Assembly (NCBI RefSeq): GCF_014218275.1 | Contig: NZ_AP023213.1 | Location: 4,150,954 to 4,214,953, forward strand | DNA length: 64,000 nt | Direction of reading: 5' to 3' | DNA from: Citrifermentans bremense | Lineage (GTDB): Bacteria; Desulfobacterota; Desulfuromonadia; Geobacterales; Geobacteraceae | In this document: positions 59,094 to 64,000 of the stretch, piece after piece | Layout of the letters: the number at the start of each line of letters is the position of its first letter | Numbering within the stretch: position 1 is the first letter of the stretch | Notes under the pieces: generated by a model | Databases searched by the model: none | What the model saw: only the letters and a program-made list of their open reading frames with translations | What the model was told of the DNA's origin: nothing | Program-made: the position numbers and the translations under genes

Positions 59094-59783
59094 ATGAAGA
59101 AGAGCGTGGAGAAGCACCTTACCCTTAGAGAACGGATACTTGAGACCATCCGGGACGCGATCATGTCAGGTGCTCTCAAGCCCGGAGAGAAGGTCGCAGA
59201 GCCCGAACTTGCCTCCCGCTTCGGCATCAGCCGTACCCCCATCCGCGAGGCGTTCCGGCAGCTGGAATCGGAAGGGTACCTCTCGGTAGTGCCACGCAAG
59301 GGGGCGCTGGTTGCCTGCTTCTCCCCGAAGGACGTCGAAGAATTCTACGCTATCAAGAGCATCCTCGAAGGGTATGCCGCCCGCAAGGCGTGCTCGATGC
59401 TCAGCACCCGCGAGATCAACAAGCTCGAGGCGATCAACGAGAAGCTGAGGGAGATCGCCGCGGAAGGGGATGTGCGCCACTTCTTCAAAGTGCACAACAG
59501 CTTCCATGACCTTTTCATCAGGGGCGCCGGGAACGAGAAGCTGCACGAGATGATCGCCCAGCTCCTGAAGAAGTTCCAACGCCTGCGCATGGCGTCGCTC
59601 AGCAAGCCCGGGAGGATGCAGCTCTCCGTAGAGGAGCACGAGAAGATCATCGAAGCGTTCCGCAACAGGGACGCGGTCCTAGCCGAGATGCTGGTGCAAA
59701 AGAACGCGGAGTACGGCGGTAAGGTCCTGATCGAGGAGGAGAGCGCCACCGAGCTCTGGAACAGCAAAGGACTGGACCTTTAA
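59094..59783 (+). CDS. GntR family (FadR/FCD) transcriptional regulator
   Basis: The 229 residues have an N-terminal winged helix (GEKVAEPELASRFGISRTPI then REAFRQLESEGYLSVVPRKG) and a C-terminal all-helical FCD ligand domain (about 85-220) with HNSFHDLFIRGAGNEKL and EEHEKIIEAFRNRD supplying the usual metal-binding Asp/His. AGGGGG precedes the ATG. No obvious target operon adjoins it, so only self-regulation can be suggested. Confidence 0.92.
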   Translation: MKKSVEKHLTLRERILETIRDAIMSGALKPGEKVAEPELASRFGISRTPIREAFRQLESEGYLSVVPRKGALVACFSPKDVEEFYAIKSILEGYAARKACSMLSTREINKLEAINEKLREIAAEGDVRHFFKVHNSFHDLFIRGAGNEKLHEMIAQLLKKFQRLRMASLSKPGRMQLSVEEHEKIIEAFRNRDAVLAEMLVQKNAEYGGKVLIEEESATELWNSKGLDL

Positions 59784-59786
59784 CAC

Positions 59787-60022
59787 CAATTGACAATGGA
59801 CAATTGACGATTGACAATTGTCCATCGCTTCTCACCCTCTTCCATCCTGTCTCATCCTAACTCTTTAACTCCATTGCCATCTATTTGTCGTCAGTTACCA
59901 CCGTCGAGCCAGCTTGCGTCTCAACCGCCTCGCGTTGTCAATCGTCCGTTGTCAATTTTCAATCCGGTTTCTGTCTCTCCTCGCCTTTCGTTGTCAATTG
60001 TCCATCGTCAATTGTCAATTGC
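59787..60022. repeat. CAATTGACAATGG repeat cluster
   Basis: CAATTGACAATGGACAATTG opens the cluster at 59787 and runs through ACGATTGACAATTGTCCATC. Inverted versions with GTTGTCAATCGTCC and GTTGTCAATTGTCCATCG occur at about 59935-59970 and 59990-60022. They fill the 327-base gap between the gntR and selA genes, which has no gene. Confidence 0.82.
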
Positions 60023-60110
60023 CTCTCCTGCTTCCGCCTGTTTTCCTTTGCCTCCGGCGCCGCTTTGAGCTAAATTAGCCCTTTGCCATTCGATGCAGGA
60101 GGGGGTGCCG

Positions 60111-61499
60111 GTGCAGCAGCTTAAATTGATCCCGAAAGTCGACCGGGTCCTCGAGTGGGAACCGGTGCGCAAGCTTATCGCGACCCACCCAAGGGAACTG
60201 GTGCTGAGAGCCGTCCGCAGCGTACTGGAGAGGCTGCGCAGCGGCGCCCGCGCAGGCGGTCTTGACGACTCCGCCTTCCAGGAACCCGCCGTCTGCCTGG
60301 AGGTGGCCCGGGAACTGGCCCAGCTTTCCAGGCCCAGCCTACGCAGGGTGATCAACGGCTCCGGCATCGTAATCCATACCAACCTTGGACGTTCCATCCT
60401 CCCCGAGGCAGCGCGCGACGCGCTCAATACCATAGCCTTTTCCTACTCGAACCTTGAGTTCGACCTGGACGCCGGGGTGCGCGGCAGCCGCTACAGCCAT
60501 GTGGAGGCGCTTCTTTGCGAGCTGACCGGGGCTGAGGCCGCCATCGTCGTCAACAACAACGCCGCGGCCGTCCTTCTAGCGCTGAGCTCGATGGCCGCCG
60601 GACGCGAAGCGGTGGTCTCGCGCGGGGAGCTGGTGGAGATCGGCGGATCCTTCCGCATCCCTGAGGTGATGCGGCTTTCCGGCGTGACGTTGAAGGAGGT
60701 CGGGACCACGAACCGGACCCACCCCAAGGACTACAGCGGTGCCGTGAACGAGCAGACCGCGGTATTTCTCAAGGTGCATTGCAGCAATTTCGCCGTCCTT
60801 GGCTTCACCGCCGAGGTTAGCGCGCAGGAGTTGGTGGCGCTTGGCGCCGCCGCCGGTGTCCCGGTGCTCGCCGACATGGGGAGCGGCAACCTGATAGACC
60901 TCTCCGGTCGCCTGCCGGTACCGGAGCCGACGGTGCAGGATTTCGTGCGCGCCGGGGTCGACGTCATCACCTTCAGCGGCGACAAGCTCCTGGGAGGCCC
61001 GCAGGCCGGAATCATCGTCGGGAAGAAGCCGTTCATCGAGGCGATGAAAAAGCACCAGTTGCTGCGCGCGCTCAGGATGGACAAACTCACCCTGGCGAGC
61101 CTCGAAGCGACGCTCGCCCTGTACCGGGATGAGATGGTCGCGCTCAAGGAAGTGCCGACGCTTAAGATGCTGACCGCCACCCTTCCCGAATTGACGGCGC
61201 GCGCCAAGAAGGTCGCCGGCTTTTTACGCCGTCGCACGGCGCAGGGGATCAGCTTCAAGCTGAGCGAGGGGTTTTCCCAGGCCGGCGGCGGGACGCTGCC
61301 GCTTTTGAACCTCCCCAGCATGCTGATCGAGGTCGCCGTAGAGGGACTCACCCCCAACGAGATCGAGTCGCGGCTCAGGAAATCGGAGATCCCGGTGATC
61401 GGCAGGATCAACAAGAACGCCTTCCTGCTCGACCCCCGCACCCTGCTGGACAGCGACCTTCCGGACCTCGCCAAGGCCATCTCCGACCTGGCAGGGTAG
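60111..61499 (+). CDS. selA: L-seryl-tRNA(Sec) selenium transferase SelA
   Basis: SelA converts seryl-tRNA(Sec) to selenocysteinyl-tRNA with selenophosphate. The GTG at 60111 is chosen because AGGAGGGGG ends six bases before it; the ATG at 60093 lacks a site and would place the site inside the gene. The 462 residues show VINGSGIVIHTNLGRSILPE, SYSNLEFDLDAGVRGSRYSH, VNNNAAAVLLAL and the PLP lysine in FSGDKLLGGPQAGIIVG. No selB, selC or selenoprotein gene is visible nearby. Confidence 0.95.
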   Translation: MQQLKLIPKVDRVLEWEPVRKLIATHPRELVLRAVRSVLERLRSGARAGGLDDSAFQEPAVCLEVARELAQLSRPSLRRVINGSGIVIHTNLGRSILPEAARDALNTIAFSYSNLEFDLDAGVRGSRYSHVEALLCELTGAEAAIVVNNNAAAVLLALSSMAAGREAVVSRGELVEIGGSFRIPEVMRLSGVTLKEVGTTNRTHPKDYSGAVNEQTAVFLKVHCSNFAVLGFTAEVSAQELVALGAAAGVPVLADMGSGNLIDLSGRLPVPEPTVQDFVRAGVDVITFSGDKLLGGPQAGIIVGKKPFIEAMKKHQLLRALRMDKLTLASLEATLALYRDEMVALKEVPTLKMLTATLPELTARAKKVAGFLRRRTAQGISFKLSEGFSQAGGGTLPLLNLPSMLIEVAVEGLTPNEIESRLRKSEIPVIGRINKNAFLLDPRTLLDSDLPDLAKAISDLAG

Positions 61500-61683
61500 C
61501 GACGGCGCGGCGACCCTCACTCGTCTGCCAAGTCAGTACCTGGTCTTCCACACCCCCCATTAAGGGGAGGCCGGCTGACAGGTTCGGGAGAGTCGCCAGA
61601 CATAGAATTATGTGGTTTTTTCCTCCTCAACCTGTATAATTCGGCGGTTTCAGAACCGACGTTTGAACCTTCAGAGGTAACCC

Positions 61684-62382
61684 TTGAGCAGGATTTTCGC
61701 GCTGATACCTGCCGCCGGAATGGGCAAAAGGATGGGCGCCGGTTCCAACAAGCAGTACCTTCTGCTGGACGGCATGCCGATACTCGCCCGGACCGTCTCG
61801 GTTTTCGAGGCCGCCCCGTTCATAGACGGGATCTACCTCGTTTCTCCTGAGCAGGAGATCCCCTTTTGCCACAGCGAGGTGGTCGACCGCTACGGCTTCT
61901 CCAAGGTGCGCTCCATCGTCCCCGGCGGCGCGGAGCGGCAGCACTCGGTCTGCAACGGCCTGGACGCCATGGCAGGCGCGGCGGCTGACGACGACCTGGT
62001 GCTGATCCACGACGGGGTGCGCCCCTTCGTTTCGCAGCAGGTGCTGAAAACCGCAGCTGATGCCGCCATGCAGTATGGCGCTGCCGTAGTCGCGGTCCCG
62101 GTGAAGGATACGGTGAAGGTGGTCCGAGGCGGCGTCATCGCCGAGACACCGCCACGCGAAGAGCTCTGGCTGGCGCAGACGCCGCAGGCTTTCCGCTACG
62201 GCCTGATCCGCGACGCACATGCGCGTGCCAAGGGAGAAGGATTTCTCGGGACCGACGACGCCTCCCTCATCGAGCACCAGGGGGGCGAGGTGCGCATCGT
62301 CACGGGCGACTACCGCAACATCAAGATCACGACTCCCGAGGACCTGGTCCTCGCGGAGGCGTTTTTGAAAGGAAAGGGATGA
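61684..62382 (+). CDS. ispD: 2-C-methyl-D-erythritol 4-phosphate cytidylyltransferase IspD
   Basis: IspD makes CDP-methylerythritol in the non-mevalonate isoprenoid pathway. The start is a TTG at 61684 with GAGGT before it. The 232 residues contain [30 protein letters not shown] and [20 protein letters not shown]. ispF follows with an ATGA overlap. About 180 bases before it hold no gene; a TATAAT at 61633 could be its -10 box. Confidence 0.95.
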   Translation: MSRIFALIPAAGMGKRMGAGSNKQYLLLDGMPILARTVSVFEAAPFIDGIYLVSPEQEIPFCHSEVVDRYGFSKVRSIVPGGAERQHSVCNGLDAMAGAAADDDLVLIHDGVRPFVSQQVLKTAADAAMQYGAAVVAVPVKDTVKVVRGGVIAETPPREELWLAQTPQAFRYGLIRDAHARAKGEGFLGTDDASLIEHQGGEVRIVTGDYRNIKITTPEDLVLAEAFLKGKG

Positions 62383-62867
62383 GCAACATGCGTATTGGGC
62401 ACGGTTACGACGTTCACAGGCTGGTGGAAGGGCGCAAGCTGATCCTCGGAGGGGTCGACGTACCCTACGCCAAGGGGCTCCTCGGGCACTCCGACGCGGA
62501 CGTCCTTTTGCATGCCATCTCCGACGCCATCCTGGGAGCCATCGGCGAGGGGGACATCGGCCGCCACTTCCCTGACACCGATCCCGCCTACAAAGGGGCC
62601 GACAGCATCAAGCTCCTGCAGCACGTCATGGGGCTTGCCGACGCCAAGGGGTACCGCATCGGCAACGTCGACGCCACCGTAGTTGCGCAGCGCCCGAAGC
62701 TGGCGCCTTTCATCCTGCAGATGAGGCAGAACATCGCCAGGGCTCTGGCGACCGAAGACGACCGGGTCAACGTGAAGGCGACCACCACCGAGGAGCTCGG
62801 CTTCGCCGGCCGCGGCGAGGGAATCGCCGCTTACGGGGTTGCCCTTTTGGAGCGGAAAGAGCGGTAA
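62379..62867 (+). CDS. ispF: 2-C-methyl-D-erythritol 2,4-cyclodiphosphate synthase IspF
   Basis: IspF closes the cyclodiphosphate ring. The 162 residues include the zinc motif [48 protein letters not shown] and the end [20 protein letters not shown]. An alternative start is ATG 62388, three codons later. It is coupled to ispD. Confidence 0.96.
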   Translation: MSNMRIGHGYDVHRLVEGRKLILGGVDVPYAKGLLGHSDADVLLHAISDAILGAIGEGDIGRHFPDTDPAYKGADSIKLLQHVMGLADAKGYRIGNVDATVVAQRPKLAPFILQMRQNIARALATEDDRVNVKATTTEELGFAGRGEGIAAYGVALLERKER

Positions 62868-63117
62868 TATTCCCGCATCCTTCCCCCCTGCCCCTCTCCC
62901 AGAGGGCGAGGGGAATGCAATTGACTCTTTAGTTGAAATTTTCGCGGAGGGTCAGCGGAAGATCACTTATTTTTTGAGGAAGCCGATCTCGACACACGAA
63001 TCCCCGCCCCCGGAGGGGGAGGTAGCGCGGGGAGACTAGTCGGCTCCAGCAACATCGACGCAATCAGGAGCACCCATTACACTTCGCGCCGCGAATTTCA
63101 GGCGCAAAGGAACCGAT

Positions 63118-64000
63118 ATGACCGAGACCAAGACCGCAGAAACCCCGGCGCCGGAAAAGGCTGCCAACTTCATCAGGAACATCGTCACCGACGACCTCAA
63201 AACCGGCAAGCACACCGGCATCGTCACCCGTTTCCCGCCGGAGCCCAACGGCTACCTGCACATAGGTCACGCGAAGTCGATCTGCCTCAACTTCGGGCTG
63301 GCGCTTGATTTCGGCGGACGCTGCCACCTGCGCTTCGACGACACCAATCCGACGAAGGAAGACATCGAGTACGAGGACTCCATCAAGGAGAACGTGAAGT
63401 GGCTCGGCTTCGACTGGGGCCAGCACATGTACTACGCCTCGAACTACTTCCAAAAGTTCTACGACTACGCGGTGCTCCTGATCGAGAAGGGGCTTGCCTA
63501 CGTCGACTCCCTCTCCGCCGACGAGATGCGCGCCCTGCGCGGCACGCTGAACGAGCCAGGGAAGGAGAGCCCGTACCGCAGCCGCAGCGTCGAGGAGAAC
63601 CTCGACCTTTTCCGCCGCATGCGCTCAGGCGAGTTCGAGGAGGGATCGAACGTCCTCAGGCTGAAGATCGACATGGCCTCCCCCAACATCAACCTGCGCG
63701 ACCCGGTCATCTACCGCATCCGCAAGGTGGAGCACCACAGAACCGGCGACGCCTGGTGCATCTACCCGATGTACGACTACGCGCACTGCATCTCCGACGC
63801 GATCGAGGGGATCACCCACTCCGTCTGCACCCTTGAGTTCGAGGACCACCGCCCGCTCTACGACTGGGTTCTGGACCAGCTTCCGGTCCCCTGCCACCCG
63901 CAGCAGATCGAGTTCGCCAGGCTGAACCTGAGCTACACCGTGATGAGCAAGAGAAAACTCCTGGAACTGGTGCAGGAGAAGCTCGTGGACGGCTGGGACG
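63118..64000 (+). CDS. glnS: Glutaminyl-tRNA synthetase GlnS, 3' end outside the window
   Basis: The visible 294 residues are the catalytic half of a class I glutaminyl-tRNA synthetase: [20 protein letters not shown] (HIGH motif), [60 protein letters not shown] and the KMSKS-like [11 protein letters not shown]. The GlnRS rather than GluRS assignment rests on the [20 protein letters not shown] segment. AAAGGA precedes the ATG. The C-terminal anticodon-binding domain lies beyond base 64000. Confidence 0.95.
   Translation, partial: MTETKTAETPAPEKAANFIRNIVTDDLKTGKHTGIVTRFPPEPNGYLHIGHAKSICLNFGLALDFGGRCHLRFDDTNPTKEDIEYEDSIKENVKWLGFDWGQHMYYASNYFQKFYDYAVLLIEKGLAYVDSLSADEMRALRGTLNEPGKESPYRSRSVEENLDLFRRMRSGEFEEGSNVLRLKIDMASPNINLRDPVIYRIRKVEHHRTGDAWCIYPMYDYAHCISDAIEGITHSVCTLEFEDHRPLYDWVLDQLPVPCHPQQIEFARLNLSYTVMSKRKLLELVQEKLVDGWD

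Noticed and set aside
61500-61683. Possible structured RNA between selA and ispD
   Set aside because: Some GC-rich pairing (GGGGAGGCC region) is visible, but there is no tRNA cloverleaf and no known RNA motif; only a possible TATAAT at 61633 stands out.

Overview
The window reads as one contiguous piece of a GC-rich, motile, Gram-negative anaerobe of the Geobacter/Geomonas type. This placement is an inference. It rests on the polar-flagellum regulators FlhF and FlhG, the FliW/CsrA pair, sigma-54 type promoters, the proB-proA-nadD-rsfS-rlmH order, and selA next to ispDF, all in high-GC coding sequence. I saw no rRNA, tRNA, CRISPR array, insertion sequence or prophage.

Layout. Positions 1-2330 hold a truncated metallophosphoesterase, a cytidylate-kinase-like protein and an EamA transporter. 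Positions 2585-31018 form a motility island. It starts with flaG (minus strand) and flbD-motA-motB (plus strand). Next is a seven-gene plus-strand operon, pseB-pseC-pseF-pseG-pseH-pseI-maf, that makes CMP-pseudaminic acid and attaches it to flagellin. The minus strand then carries fliD-fliS-fliT-like, the single flagellin gene fliC, and a tightly packed unit running flhA-flhF-flhG-fliA-flgF-flgG-flgA-flgH-flgI-flgJ-flgM-flgN-flgK-flgL-csrA-fliW. Genes for the basal body core, the switch and the rest of the export apparatus (flgBC, fliEFGHI, fliPQR, flhB) are not in the window.

The island carries readable control signals. Sigma-54 type promoters lie before pseB and flhA. FliA (sigma-28) type promoters lie before flaG, fliC and fliD, with a weaker candidate before flbD. 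The fliC leader has two CsrA-type sites, one in a hairpin loop and one on the Shine-Dalgarno sequence. Read together, sigma-54 would turn on an operon that encodes FliA, its anti-sigma factor FlgM, CsrA and FliW. FliA would then turn on flagellin, its cap, its chaperones and probably the motor, while FliW/CsrA couple flagellin translation to export. Placing glycosylation in the sigma-54 tier would have the sugar ready before flagellin appears.

Positions 31500-44250 are mixed: an FRG-domain gene, a TIGR01212 radical SAM protein, a JAMM-domain/DinG-type helicase fusion, comF, a LUD-domain protein, an iron-sulfur flavoprotein, gpmI, and the housekeeping run proB-proA-nadD-rsfS-rlmH. Positions 44260-49300 hold a DUF2062 protein, a Pit-type phosphate transporter with its DUF47 partner, uppP, radC with two small uncharacterised genes, and a decayed 3' fragment of a flavin disulfide oxidoreductase. 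Positions 49587-53896 are an AsmA-like giant protein plus a DUF1318 lipoprotein, resembling the E. coli YdbH/YnbE/YdbL set. Positions 54063-64000 hold a long-form GAPDH, small membrane and stress genes, a TrkA-N potassium channel with an unusual filter, a GntR regulator with its promoter/operator, selA, ispD-ispF and the start of glnS.

Several intergenic regions carry repeats: a 14-bp tandem array, CACAGAGG-type inverted repeats, a large inverted repeat beside comF, a GGGAGGGGG element that supplies the stop codon of a gene, and a CAATTGACAATGG cluster.
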